Source: Panagrolaimus kolymaensis
Taxonomy: Eukaryota > Nematoda > Chromadorea > Rhabditida > Panagrolaimidae
Length of the DNA stretch: 64,000 bases
Assembly: GCA_028622995.1 (NCBI GenBank)
Contig: JAJQJQ010000004.1
Location: 6,262,001 to 6,326,000, forward strand
Direction of reading: 5' to 3'
In this document: positions 25,634-35,621 of the stretch, one piece after another
Position numbering within the stretch: the stretch's first letter is position 1
Layout of the letters: every line of letters begins with the position of its first letter
The notes under the pieces: generated by a model
Database searches by the model: none
The model's input: the letters and a program-made list of their open reading frames with translations, nothing else
Told to the model about the DNA's origin: nothing
Program-made: the position numbers and the translations under genes

Positions 25634-27860
25634 CTAAAAACTTTTATTTATGGCAAACATAAATTCTCATTTTTAAATAATTTATTTTTCGCGGTTTATA
25701 GAAGTTACGAGGCAAATAAAAATAATAGAATTTTTTTGAATTCAAATTTTGTTAACTCTCTTCTTGTAAAAATTTTGAAATCAATTCCAAGGTAAGTCAA
25801 ACTTTCTTCTTAATTTTTTTTTCTACAAAACCACAAATAAGTTCAAAGCTTTCTTCACAACTTTTATTTGATCTGGGGACAGCTGAAAATCAAACTCTTT
25901 TTTTGAATGCAATGATTATTTTCATTTTTCCAGGAACAATGGATTTCGTGTGTGCCACCCATTTTTTTGACTGTCGACAAAAGTTAAAGTGTGTCCTTTT
26001 TTCTTGTGGCTATGATCTGCCTGTGCAAAAAATGTTAGGTCGCGGCGATTTTTTTTCTTTTTCTTCTCTTGTTATTGTTTTCCTTTCGCTGTATTTTTTT
26101 TTAAATCCGGGGCCAACTTTTTCTTTTTACAAAAAACCCTGTTTGACAAGAAACATAAAGAAAAGACTGAAATCAAATATTCTTTCTCTTTACATTCATA
26201 ATCACTACTTTTTGTTGTATTTTGCTCAGTAGAATTACTTTTTATTTGGTGTGATTTTATTTGCAAAATTTATGGCAAAAAAAAAATTTTTGATTACTTT
26301 TTGTGTTTTTAGAAGTCCAAGAAAACTCACAAGAAAAAGATGTTGCTACTTTTCCGTTTCTAATATTGGCTACTTGTTGATTTTTCAAAAGGATAAAAAC
26401 GGACTTATCTCAACAAGGAATTTTTATTATATTATTTTACCCATTTTGTGACAAACCCGCTTCTATGTTTGAAGCCGGTTTGGTTTGTCTATTTATTTTT
26501 TTCGAGAAAACCTTTAGTTTTATTTTTTTTTCTTGACTGGCTGATGATAAGGGCCACAATTTATATCAAAGACTTACTTTTTCCATTTTTTTTCTTTATT
26601 TCCCCATCGCTTTTTCTTTCATCCTTCTTTGAGAAAATTTCTAACTTAAAGAAATGACTCTTGCCAAAGGTTTTTCATACTTTTGGAAAAAGTTTTTCCT
26701 TAATTTAGTAATACCTCAACCATAAAAATATTCATAACCATTTTCCGCTACTATTCTACTACTAAGTTAAAGAAAGGGACCCTCCAAAGATTTTCTTATT
26801 TTTTTGGAAAAAGCCACCTTCTTCAATTTAGTTTTTAACGAGAATATTTTCAACAATAGTTTCCATTTTTTTTGAATCATAAATAATTTTCTCCAGATAC
26901 TTTTCTTTCGGCCAACTTTTTGACGAGCGAATGAACGTTTATGATTTTCGACGATTTTTGGCTGTGCAAAAAAAATAGATAAAGCTATTCCACCTTCTCT
27001 TTTTTTTGACTGAAACTTTTCCCATTTTTTTCCGTGAGCAACAAAATATCTGTTGCTTCTCTTCTTTTTTTTCGTGGACGAAAGAAAAGTATGTAGCTTC
27101 GCTTTTTTCTTTGCTTTTTTTTTCCGGGAGTTGATACACTATTTTTTTTTTTTAAAATTATTTTTGGAGCTTAACAAAATTCGTGGGAAAAGCAAAGGAA
27201 TGTGCCTTCCTTTAAGAAAAATGTGTAATTCGTCTTTTTTTTCAACGAAAACAGACAGTACAAGAAAAACGAAATCAAGTCCATTGTTTTTCTTTTTGTT
27301 AAAATCAACTTTCTCTTTTTTTTTTCTTAGAGTGATCATTGACATGTAAAAACTTTGGTTTATCCACCAAAACAAAATATTTTTGGATGGCTTTTTGTTT
27401 TTTGGTTTCCTCCTTTTTTCAACAGCTTTTATTTTCATGCTTTTTGGATCGAAAAATCTATTCATGTTACTCTTTTTCTAATTTTTTTTTCAAAATCCAA
27501 AAAAAAAAATTTTTCTTTAATTTATTAGTCAACTACAATTACAATCTGCAACCAGTAAAATATTTGTATATCAGTAACAAGTAATACATAAGGGAGAAAT
27601 AACGACAACAAAACCTTAAATCGAAAAAAATGATTAGTTTTTGTTCATTATTTGAGGAATTTTATGATTTGACAAAAAAAAATTTTTTTTTAAATTTCCA
27701 ATAATCCCAAGCTTTTATTTTTATTTGGTTGGACAAACGTGATAAAAATGCAGGTTTTAAGAGAGTGAAGATAAAGAAAAACAAAGTTTTTTTTAAAGCT
27801 ATAATTTGATTGTTATTAGGAAAAAAAAACCGACGTAAAGTAAGACAAACGAAGTTAATT
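25634..27860. other. T-rich intergenic region of the element
   Basis: This is about 2.2 kb of plus-strand T-rich, low-complexity DNA between two accessory genes. Short open frames on both strands are dominated by Phe and Lys runs and lack recognisable domains. The most gene-like, on the plus strand from the ATG at 25939 with TTTTTCCAG just upstream, is 97 codons and soon becomes low complexity. I call no gene here. Confidence 0.6.
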
Positions 27861-29363
27861 TTATTGGTTGAGTCCTTGTCTGAGAATTTCAAATTCTTCT
27901 TCCGCCGAATCTTGATATGTGCTATTGGCGTTTGGTTGTTGTGGTTGTTGTGCTACTGGCATTGAAGAATATGGGGTTTCAAATGCTTGGGATTGTCCTG
28001 GGTAATGATAACCAATTTCATTTGGATAAGCAATTTGTGGTGGATCATTGTACCATTGGTGTTGCCAATTTACTTGATTTGAGGGCCATTGATAACCTTC
28101 ATTTGCTTCTTGGGGGACTTGGTGATAGACATTTTGATATTGCAAATAGTTGTTTTGATTTTGATCAAATGGAGCAACAGGTGCGGCTTCTGTAACTGCT
28201 TCATATGCATGATAAAGTTGATTGTTTGGAGCTTCAAATTCGCTGCCAAGTATGCCTTCATTTGGATTTGCATCAGCTGGATTACCTTGAGCTTCAATTT
28301 CTGGTGGAAATGCAGGTTGCTGTTGATTTGCAACTTCATTAGCTACTGGAGAGTTATCACCACGTTGAAATTCAATAACTTTATCAGCCAAAAGTTTGGC
28401 GTTGAAGATGTCCATTCTTCTGAATTTATCATTTTTTGAGATGTCGCTTTCTGGTACACCAAATGTTTCATAAATGAGATCTCTCGTTCTTGTCATTGTT
28501 TTATGAACATTCAATCCCAAGATGTCGGTAACGCAGCTAAATAAGGCTCTCGTGTCTTCTCTTTTACCGCCAATAATGTACTTCACTAAGTAAGTAGCTT
28601 CATGAAAGTTTAGTAATGCGTTAATAAAATCTCCTTTACTGATGAAAACTTCTTCTCCAATTTTTATGTAAAATTTTAATGAGTCGTGGCTTCTTTCATA
28701 AATCAACCATGTATTATTTGTGCTTTCATGACTGTTTCTTCCTTCAAGCATTGAAGATTTTTGAATGATTTTTGCAAATCTTATTTTTTCTTCAAATTCC
28801 AGCATTAATTTCAAATTCTTCTCATTTGGATCTCCTGGCAAAGCTCCTTTTCCACCTTCATACCATTTCTTTTCTAATGCCATCAATAAGTGTTCCATCA
28901 TTTTTCTTGAGTTGACTGTGTTCTTATTTTTTCTGCCTTTTATTGCTGCTATAAAAGCTTTGTGAAAGCCATGGCAATCTTCAGCAAAGTTAGGAAATTC
29001 TTCTTTTATTCTTCTAGCGAGACCTTCGGGTGATCTGTCATTTGATGCACATTTTACAAGGACTTTTAGTTCCATATAGCTGCTCTGATGACCTTCTTGT
29101 GGGACGACGTTTGTTTCATGAGCATCTTTTTCTTTTAATTCTCTTAGTCTGGAAGAACGGCGGCTTGCAGATGGACCAGGAGGAGGTGTTGCTGTATCAT
29201 CACGAAAATATGGATTTTTTGATGTTCTTGCAGTTGCTTTTTTCTTTTTAGCTTTGGCTTCTTCAAGTTCTTTTGATTCAATTAACGTTTCAATTCTGCT
29301 CACTTGACGTTTCAAAGTTCCAAGGATTTTTTTAAGATCGGTTTTTGGAGCTTGTTTTGGCAT
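27861..29363 (-). CDS. Accessory protein of the giant element, 500 aa, orphan
   Basis: The family is not recognised. Residues ~1-35 are predicted helical and charged, and ~35-80 are basic with a Pro/Ser-rich stretch. Residues ~95-345 look like a folded, mainly helical domain with many Lys/Glu (KKWYEGGKGALPGDPNEK is characteristic). Residues ~345-500 are Gln/Asn/Pro/Tyr-rich and probably disordered. A TTTTGTTTTAG acceptor lies 58 bases before the ATG, and an AATAAA sits right at the stop. A helical core plus a disordered Q/N tail would fit a nucleoprotein- or condensate-type protein, but no motif proves that. It is one of the longest accessory genes and lies alone between two gene-poor regions. 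Confidence 0.75.
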   Translation of the reverse strand: MPKQAPKTDLKKILGTLKRQVSRIETLIESKELEEAKAKKKKATARTSKNPYFRDDTATPPPGPSASRRSSRLRELKEKDAHETNVVPQEGHQSSYMELKVLVKCASNDRSPEGLARRIKEEFPNFAEDCHGFHKAFIAAIKGRKNKNTVNSRKMMEHLLMALEKKWYEGGKGALPGDPNEKNLKLMLEFEEKIRFAKIIQKSSMLEGRNSHESTNNTWLIYERSHDSLKFYIKIGEEVFISKGDFINALLNFHEATYLVKYIIGGKREDTRALFSCVTDILGLNVHKTMTRTRDLIYETFGVPESDISKNDKFRRMDIFNAKLLADKVIEFQRGDNSPVANEVANQQQPAFPPEIEAQGNPADANPNEGILGSEFEAPNNQLYHAYEAVTEAAPVAPFDQNQNNYLQYQNVYHQVPQEANEGYQWPSNQVNWQHQWYNDPPQIAYPNEIGYHYPGQSQAFETPYSSMPVAQQPQQPNANSTYQDSAEEEFEILRQGLNQ

Positions 29364-29421
29364 TTTCTCGTTGATTGATCGACTAGACGTTTGGTGAGAG
29401 TATTGGAGGTTTTGTGAGTTC

Positions 29422-30343
29422 CTAAAACAAAATTAGAATTACTTTTTCTCGTTAAGTATTTACATTTTTAAATCACTTTTATTATTTCGCGCCTCAAATT
29501 CCCGTGACTAACAAAATTATTTAGCTATTTCATTCACCAAATTGGTAAACTGAAGTTGTTATTCGGTTCAACAAGAGCTTCACAGTTTTTTTTGACTGAT
29601 TTCATGGATTTTTATTTGGCTGTTTATGCCATTTTCCTTTTGGCGATACTGCTTCAACTTTTGTGATTTTCATTAATCCCCGCCTATTTTATATTTTTTT
29701 TCGGTGTGTCTCTTGATCGCCTTTGGGACTATCCAGAAAGTTATTAATCTGTCGTCTTTATTTTTGTCTGTTTTTTTTTGATTGAAGCTTGAGAAAGCAA
29801 AAAAAAAAATGAAATTTAAACTTTCTGCAGTTGAAATATTTTCTTTTTTTTCACTCAAAAATAAATTACCAAAGTTTAAAACATAATTTTCTTTTTCGAT
29901 TCTCGTTTTAGTAACTTTTTTTCCAAGGAAAGACAATCAACTATTTCGTTGCTACCATAAGATATGTTTTCCTTGTCCATCAAATTTTTGTGAAATATAT
30001 ATTTTTTCCTTTAATTTATGGTTCGTTTTTGAATAATTTATTTTTATTTTTCGTTGCAAAAATAATGTTTTGAGTTTTTCTTTAGACACTTCTTTTCATC
30101 GTAAATAAATCTTCCTTTTATTTGCATCTTCTTGTCGTTTGTTGTTTGCCCTGATATTTGAACTCTTTGCGCGAAAACGACCGTTTGTGAAAGCAAAAAT
30201 GCTAGCTTTTTTCAACGGTTTTTGGTGTGCGTTTTTTTTGACTCGCTTATTTATTCCTTCCAATTAAATATTGCATTTTTTTTTTTTGTTTACTTTTTTT
30301 CTTTTTATTTAAACTAGTTTATACTAACTTTTGTTTTGCAGAT
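29422..30343. other. Gene-poor AT-rich segment inside the element
   Basis: This is T-rich DNA with poly-T and poly-A runs. A minus-strand open frame of 87 codons (29673-29936) is Lys/Phe-rich, lacks a domain and has no convincing neighbours. I see no supported gene. Confidence 0.5.
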
Positions 30344-30523
30344 ATGAACCCTCAATATTCATTTTTCTTCCCATATGAGCCAGTTTTCCCCATCAACCTT
30401 GGCCTTTCTATTATATTTATCGCCATATTTGGATGGATATATTTAAGGATTCGCTCTAATGTTAGTTGTCATGGACTTTTATTCTTTTTTCTCTTTTTAA
30501 CTCAGCTTTTTGAGTGGATTTAG
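30344..30523 (+). CDS. Possible small membrane protein, antisense to the element
   Basis: A 59-codon frame on the opposite strand to the retroelement genes. The ATG lies 2 bases after TTTTGTTTTGCAG, an excellent nematode splice acceptor. Residues ~17-36 (INLGLSIIFIAIFGWIYLRI) form one clear membrane segment flanked by a Pro/Tyr/Phe-rich N-terminus and basic residues. A possible intron (GTTAGT donor at 30461, ACTCAG acceptor at 30503) would shorten it to 44 residues with the same C-terminus. No family is recognised. The base composition favours Phe/Ile codons, so chance remains possible. Confidence 0.35.
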   Translation: MNPQYSFFFPYEPVFPINLGLSIIFIAIFGWIYLRIRSNVSCHGLLFFFLFLTQLFEWI

Positions 30524-30609
30524 AAGTTCGTTTTGGACTTTCTTTATATATTTTCCTCTACTAAACTTAACTTTTAGGTTAAAACTTTTTCGTTTATGAA
30601 TTTCGATCG

Positions 30610-31008
30610 ATGATTTATTATGTTCCGGCCGATGCGCAACATTTATTTGATGCTACGAATGCTCATTATTTGCATACATATATGTTGCTTTTTAACTTTA
30701 TTTTGGCCCCATTCTTGGACTTGTTTTGTTGCTTTAAGGTTCGTTTTACTTTTATTTATGTGAAACAGATTTATTGGCCGTAGTTTTAGCTACATTTTTC
30801 GCTTTATTTGCGTGAGTTTGATGCAATTCACAAACAGCCTTTGCTTGAAAAGCTTTTTAACCTTAGTTCATTTTTAGATGATGCTTTCATGAATGGTGAA
30901 TCTTTGGTTGATGTTTTTCACATGTTAGCCTTAATGCCATTATTCTTGGATATGAAAACTGCCCTTGATTATTTGACTTTGTTATGCTTCAAAAAGCTAC
31001 TCATTTGA
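30610..31008 (+). CDS. Possible two-exon protein, antisense to the element
   Basis: Exon 1 is 30610-30738 and exon 2 is 30790-31008, giving 115 residues in one frame. The intron is 51 bases, with donor AAG/GTTCG and acceptor GTTTTAG, and both splice ends are in phase 0. The protein begins MIYYVPADAQHLFDATNAHY, and exon 2 reads on as LHFSLYLREFDAIHKQ before a helical, Leu/Phe-rich C-terminal half. Amino-acid use is more balanced than in the surrounding T-rich noise, which argues for coding. No family is recognised. It may belong with the membrane ORF just upstream on the same strand, but no phase-compatible splice between them was found. Confidence 0.35.
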
Positions 31009-31639
31009 ATGATTTGAGATTTACTTGCTTTATACTCCTGGGTTTAGCTTAATTCAAAGCTTTTATGCTTTGTTGATTTATTTATCAGATTTATGCTTCA
31101 CTGGTTTACTTGAATGTTTGAATTCGTAAGTATATGCTTTTTCTTCAAGCTTTCTCTGGCGAACTAACTTTAGCTTGGCTTACTTGAACGTCTTGGTTAC
31201 TGACTAAATTAATTTTTCCAGATTGAGCCTTTATTTCCCCGAGTTTTAGTGGTTTTTAAATGCGATTATGGTCGATGTTCGTGTTCAACCTTGTTCATTT
31301 ATTCTTATTGCATATATGTCAACACCAAATTTATCATGGATTTGGCTCATTGATTTATTTATTTTAATCTCCTAGTTTCCTCTTTGTTGAATCATTTATT
31401 ATTATTTTATACTGCTTTTTGCTGTGTTTTTTTTTTAAATTTGCTTGCCATTATCTCATTTAATGAATCTTTTTTCAAATGTTGTTCAAAAAAACAAACT
31501 TTAGATTTGAGCGCATTTGAGGTTCAACCAACTGTTTTTTTTCTTTAGTATGCAAGTTTGTACATACATCATGGCTTTTTCAACCATTATTTGTGAGTTT
31601 AGTGATGGTTAATATCGTCTGATGTAATTTTGCGTTCCA
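31009..31639. other. AT-rich region without a supported gene
   Basis: Several GTAAGT-like and TTTCCAG-like sites occur on the plus strand (for example GTAAGTATATGC near 31129), so further exons of the antisense gene are possible. No frame of useful length is visible. Confidence 0.4.
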
Positions 31640-32045
31640 CGAGAATGTCTTACGTATTTTCGTGTGAGATGAAAATGTCTAACGTATTTTCGTGTGAGAT
31701 GAAAATGTCAAACGCATTTTCGTGTGAGATGAAAATGTCTAACGCATTTTCGTGTGAGATGAAAATGTCTAACGCATTTTCGTGTGAGATGAAAATGTCT
31801 AACGCATTTTCGTGTGAGATGAAAATGTCTAACGCATTTTCGTGTGAGATGAAAATGTCTAACGCATTTTCGTGTGAGATGAAAATGTCTAACGCATTTT
31901 CGTGTGAGATGAAAATGTCTAACGCATTTTCGTGTGAGATGAAAATGTCTAACGCATTTTCGTGTGAGATGAAAATGTCTAACGCATTTTCGTGTGAGAT
32001 GAAAATGTCTAACGCATTTTCGTTGTTGACTGAAAATGTCTCATG
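31640..32045. repeat. 30-bp minisatellite
   Basis: About twelve near-perfect copies of AACGCATTTTCGTGTGAGAT + GAAAATGTCT, with degenerate copies on both sides out to about 32110 (for example GGGTGAAGATGTCGAAC). The first copies have GTATTTT instead of GCATTTT. The 30-bp period keeps a plus-strand frame open (repeating SNAFSCEMKM), which I consider a by-product of the period. It lies just 3' of the accessory gene at 32285 on the minus strand. Confidence 0.9.
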
Positions 32046-32284
32046 GGATTGAGACGTTGGGTGAAGATGTCGAACATAGTCGGGTCGTAGGTGAAAATGC
32101 CTGACGCAGTTTATACGTTCCGGATAAAAAAAAATTTTCCCAACTGTGGTTTATCCGTCTTAAGAAGTCCGTGTTTTTGAATGTTGGACTGGCTTGATGA
32201 AACAACAATATATGTATTTACGTGATTTATGGTATATTCGCATGGCAATAACTGCACGGGTTTTTATTGTTGATGTATGCTTAA

Positions 32285-32665
32285 TCAGTTCTTGAACACG
32301 TCGTCTTCGATCATTGTGAAGATATCGTTTTCTTTTACGGGATAGAATATTTCGTATAATTCTACGATCGTGATTGACCAGCTTTGTTCGGCCCAGCGGA
32401 GCCATTCGTTTAGCGTAAATCCTGCTTCGGATATCTTGTCATTCCATTCCTCTGCATCGATGCAATGATAAATTAAGATGTTTTTGTCTTCTACGTTGAG
32501 ATCGTATTTCTCCGCTTCTATTTCAAATTTCTCAAGGAAGACGCTGAGGCTTTCATGATAAATGCCATAATATTTTGGGAATATTTCGGCTAATTCCACC
32601 AATACTCGTCGCGTGATTCCACCGATGTTGCATTGGATGCTCTTGTCCTTTATGAGCTTGACCAT
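32285..32665 (-). CDS. Accessory protein with one repeat domain (126 aa)
   Basis: Residues ~22-120 contain one copy of the domain found five times in the gene at 35622 and twice in the gene at 33444. Key positions are an aromatic start (FPKYYG), FLEKFEIEAEKYDL, the hallmark DKNILIYHCI and a final W..W pair (LRWAEQSW). It is the most divergent copy. Two acceptors, ACATTTCAG and AAATTTCAG, lie 5 and 15 bases before the ATG. With the gene just upstream (32782) it forms a pair that resembles the pair 34317/33444, suggesting duplication of a two-gene module. Its function is unknown. Confidence 0.75.
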   Translation of the reverse strand: MVKLIKDKSIQCNIGGITRRVLVELAEIFPKYYGIYHESLSVFLEKFEIEAEKYDLNVEDKNILIYHCIDAEEWNDKISEAGFTLNEWLRWAEQSWSITIVELYEIFYPVKENDIFTMIEDDVFKN

Positions 32666-32781
32666 TGATCCTGAAATGTCTGAAATTTATGCAAATTTCT
32701 TGAAAGCAGAGCTTTTATCAATAATGATTGAATTATAATCTTAACTAATTTCTTTACGCTTTGGTTTATTTAGTTTATTCG

Positions 32782-33270
32782 TTAATAATAGTACATATAC
32801 TGGTTGGTGAGACAAAACAAATTAAGTGAATATTTGTCTTCGAGATCAAGGTATTCTAGCGTCTTGTAGCGTTCTTTTAATTCACTTCTTCTTCCTTTTA
32901 TTGACCAGTGTTTGACTGTTTTGGTGTCATTGGTTGATTGTTTGTGAGGTTTGAAGTTCCATACTCTTCTTTTGAACCACCATCGTAGTTTCATTTCCTT
33001 CCAATGCTTCTTCTCGTGTGCGTTGTCTCGGTTTAGGTAGTCTAAAATTTTGTGTTGGTTCAAGTATACTTTCCTATTTTTCCATGAACTTTCGCCGTGT
33101 GGCTGATCATCTGGATTTGTGGGGAATGCGTGATATCCGCATGGACATGGTGAGCATTGCCAACTGATCATGTCTTCTTCATCTGCTTCATCGTCATCCC
33201 AATTTTGTTTTTCACCTTCGTCAAGCATCATTTCAATGTGTCGTTTGCTGAACGGAAACGTGGTGAACAT
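32782..33270 (-). CDS. Accessory acidic/Cys protein, paralogue of the 34317 gene (162 aa)
   Basis: The N-terminal third is acidic (EKQNWDDDEADEED) followed by a Cys cluster (CSPCPCGYH). The C-terminal two thirds share a pattern with the 210-residue protein encoded at 34317: KILDYL then a KKHWKEMKLRWWFKRR helix, a variable basic linker, and YKTLEYLDLEDK near the end. In the other protein these read FETLEYL, KKKWRKLKLRQFLRR and YGTLNHLDLEDK. A TTCCAG acceptor lies 4 bases before the ATG. AATAAA motifs follow the stop. Zinc binding by the Cys cluster is plausible but unproven. Confidence 0.75.
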   Translation of the reverse strand: MFTTFPFSKRHIEMMLDEGEKQNWDDDEADEEDMISWQCSPCPCGYHAFPTNPDDQPHGESSWKNRKVYLNQHKILDYLNRDNAHEKKHWKEMKLRWWFKRRVWNFKPHKQSTNDTKTVKHWSIKGRRSELKERYKTLEYLDLEDKYSLNLFCLTNQYMYYY

Positions 33271-33443
33271 TTTCCTGGAATGTAAGATTAGTTTTTGGAA
33301 GTTTATATTCTCAGAAACTAGGGTTTGTTTATCCCGTTTTAAATGTTTTTATGGTTTAATATACACATTATTTTATTGATTATATGGGTTATTCAGAGAA
33401 ACAAAATTTTGTGTTACAAATGACTTTTGTTTTTAACGTGGTT

Positions 33444-34133
33444 TTATTCCCGTATCGATGGTTGCGTTGTTTGGCCAATGATTTCCTTGAGTTTCTTGAT
33501 CGTTTCACTCCATTCTTGATCATACCAATTTGCTGTTGGATTGTTAAGCAGTGTGTGTTTTCGGTACTTGTAGGATTTCATGCACTTGTGGAGCAAGATG
33601 TTCTTCTCCGCATTTGTGATTCTGAACCTGTTGGCTATTGTTTCAAAGTTGGTGATGAATTTGTTCAGATCATGGGAATCGTTGGTGAACTTTTCGAATT
33701 CGCTTGATAGTTCTTCAATCGTTTCATAACTTGGGCCGATGTTGCTTTCAGGAGGTCCAATGATGCTTCGGACGTTTTCCAAAGTGTCTTCCCATTCGGC
33801 TTCCATCCATGCATTGTGTAGTTCGATTGTGAACAATCCGTTGTACACTCTTTTCATGTATTTGGTGGTGTCGATGCAGTAGTAGAAAATGATGTTTCTT
33901 TCTATTTTACTGAGTTCTAGCTCTACTGCCTTTTGCTCAAAGTCTTTGATGAAGGCTTCTAAGTCATCCCTGTCGTTGGTGAAGCTTTTAAATACCGATC
34001 TGCATCTTGCTATCTTTGCTGCACCTATGTTTATTTGGTGTGGTAACACCAGTTGTGGTACATCTTTTTCTGCTACTTCCGTAGTAGCAGCGCCGGTTTC
34101 CTTGGTTGGTTGCTCCATGTGTTCCTTGCTCAT
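33444..34133 (-). CDS. Accessory protein with two repeat domains (~229 aa)
   Basis: The frame is open to 34157, but an ATACTTTTCAG acceptor ends at 34140, so the ATG at 34133 (MSKEHMEQPTKE) is the likely start, 6 bases downstream. Two copies of the ~80-residue domain follow an acidic/Thr-rich N-terminus. Copy 1 has FKSFTNDRDDLEAFIKDFEQ and ERNIIFYYCI, and copy 2 has FEKFTNDSHDLNKFITNFE and EKNILLHKCM. Each ends with a Trp-containing helix (AEWEDTLENVRSII and QEWSETIKKLKEII). AATAAA overlaps the stop. The pattern FxxFTNDxxDLxxFIxxFE with a helix-rich remainder recalls the N-lobe of Ty3/gypsy Gag capsid domains, but that is inference. Confidence 0.8.
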   Translation of the reverse strand: MSKEHMEQPTKETGAATTEVAEKDVPQLVLPHQINIGAAKIARCRSVFKSFTNDRDDLEAFIKDFEQKAVELELSKIERNIIFYYCIDTTKYMKRVYNGLFTIELHNAWMEAEWEDTLENVRSIIGPPESNIGPSYETIEELSSEFEKFTNDSHDLNKFITNFETIANRFRITNAEKNILLHKCMKSYKYRKHTLLNNPTANWYDQEWSETIKKLKEIIGQTTQPSIRE

Positions 34134-34316
34134 TTTCCTCTGAAAAGTATCCGACATTAGTAGGTTATTACTGATTCCTTGGTATCATTTAGTTCACGCC
34201 TCGAGTTATTAAATATATTCTGGGACACATCTAACCCTTTTTCTTTTTGATTTACACATGGTTTGTTTACTCGTTTATTTTAACATCCCCGCAGTTTGGT
34301 TAATAAACGTGAGGGT

Positions 34317-34949
34317 TTAATGGATGGAGTTGATAGAGTTTTGGACGCATTTGTCTTCCAAATCCAAATGGTTCAAAGTTCCATATCGGTATTCACGTAG
34401 TTTTCTTTCCAGTTTTACTGCCCTTTCTCTTTTTGGATCGCTGTTATCCAATGATAGTCGGTAGCTTGAGAGGTGACTGGCAAGTCTTCTGAGAAATTGT
34501 CTTAGCTTCAGTTTTCTCCATTTTTTCTTTTTTTCATATTGGTCAATGCACAGGTATTCCAATGTCTCGAATTGGTTGTTGTCGATGGCACCGGTTTCTT
34601 CTATCATCTCGACATATCTCTCCTGGTAGTGGTGTGCTACGGCATTTGGATCCGGGGTTGTTATGGCAGGTGCGTTGTTGCATTCTTCTTCGCTTGACTC
34701 TTCGTCATCAACCGAACAGCTGCCGCATACACAGTCCCCGTTGTGATTTCCCATGTGGACGTCGTCCCATACGTTGTCCGATGGATTATCATACCAGCAG
34801 CCATTGCAAACGCAATCGTCTTGTCCGGTGCAAGCAACTCCTCCATCATCGCTTGGTTCTTCATCCTCGCTTGGTTGTTCGTCGTCACTCGGTTGTTCGT
34901 CGTTGTAGACGAATGCTCTTTTCCTATTTGGTTTGTCACTGCTTCCCAT
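34317..34949 (-). CDS. Accessory acidic Cys-rich protein (210 aa)
   Basis: Residues ~12-35 are acidic and repeat the motif (D/E)EQPSDDEQPSEDEEPSDD. Residues ~38-80 carry CxC/CxxC pairs (CVCNGC and CVCGSC), suggesting a metal-binding cluster. Residues ~120-210 hold the helix-rich region shared with the gene at 32782 (FETLEYL, KKKWRKLKLRQFLRR, YGTLNHLDLEDK). A TTCTTTTCAG acceptor lies 20 bases before the ATG. An AATAAA is 40 bases past the stop, followed by the acceptor of the next gene. No known family is recognised. A regulatory or zinc-binding role is only a guess. Confidence 0.78.
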   Translation of the reverse strand: MGSSDKPNRKRAFVYNDEQPSDDEQPSEDEEPSDDGGVACTGQDDCVCNGCWYDNPSDNVWDDVHMGNHNGDCVCGSCSVDDEESSEEECNNAPAITTPDPNAVAHHYQERYVEMIEETGAIDNNQFETLEYLCIDQYEKKKKWRKLKLRQFLRRLASHLSSYRLSLDNSDPKRERAVKLERKLREYRYGTLNHLDLEDKCVQNSINSIH

Positions 34950-35127
34950 GTTTGGTATGAGTAGGCTTCCTGAAAAGAACGTCCGACACGGATTAGTTTA
35001 TCTTAGGTTGTTCGTGGCGAACACAGCAGTACTTTGGGGAGCTATAATCCCATACTCTTCTTTAGATTGTTTTATTTATTCATTTATTTTATACAAATTT
35101 TAACAGTTCGATTCCTTATCCCGTAAT

Positions 35128-35409
35128 TTATTTGCTGGTGCTGGCGCGGTCTTCCATGCGTTTATCTCTTGGGCGTTCGTCGGGTGGATTCATGTTTGTA
35201 TCGCTATCATCTTCCCCATCGATGAAAAATACTCGAGTACTGCTGGTCCATATTCCACAAGAAGGGTCGCCATGCATACAATCGCAGCACATGTAATCCA
35301 ACATTTCTTTACACGGTTTTCCTGTATCAACCGTTGTCTTTTGTTTCTTGTTTTGTGTTTCTTCCGTGCTAGCGATATTCGGGTGTTTATGTTGGTCATC
35401 GTTAGACAT
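35128..35409 (-). CDS. Small accessory Cys-containing protein (~93 aa)
   Basis: The frame is open to 35463, but a TTCTTTTCAG acceptor ends at 35432, so the ATG at 35409 (MSNDDQHKHPN) is the likely start, 22 bases downstream. The protein is hydrophilic, with a central cluster CKEMLDYMCCDCMHGDPSCG that resembles the Cys regions of the proteins at 34317 and 32782, followed by an acidic and basic C-terminus. It lacks the helical C-terminal half of those two. It may be a reduced member of the same family. AATAAA motifs lie at and after the stop. Confidence 0.65.
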   Translation of the reverse strand: MSNDDQHKHPNIASTEETQNKKQKTTVDTGKPCKEMLDYMCCDCMHGDPSCGIWTSSTRVFFIDGEDDSDTNMNPPDERPRDKRMEDRASTSK

Positions 35410-35621
35410 ATTAGAGTTTCGGTGTGATTTTCTGAAAAGAACTTTTGTGATTATAGGAGGCATGTTAGTAGTGTTAGCTTAAGACAATTTTCAGGGTTCC
35501 CGTGGCCCATATTTTATTCATTCGGGTCCGATTTTTACTTATTATTTATTACTTCCAGAAATTTTAAAGCTTAAGACAACATGAGTATTTTGGTGGTTTA
35601 ACTGCTTCCTCTGGTGGCAGT

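Noticed and set aside
25903..26232. Plus-strand frame with TTTTTCCAG before ATG at 25939.
   Set aside because: After about 40 residues it becomes Phe/Ser/Leu low complexity in a T-rich region. There is no domain or partner exon.
26251..27584. Several frames of 60-110 codons on both strands.
   Set aside because: All are Phe/Lys-rich translations of poly-T/poly-A DNA without motifs.
31630..32052. A 140-codon plus-strand frame of repeating SNAFSCEMKM.
   Set aside because: It is fully explained by the 30-bp minisatellite. It has no unique sequence or start context of its own.
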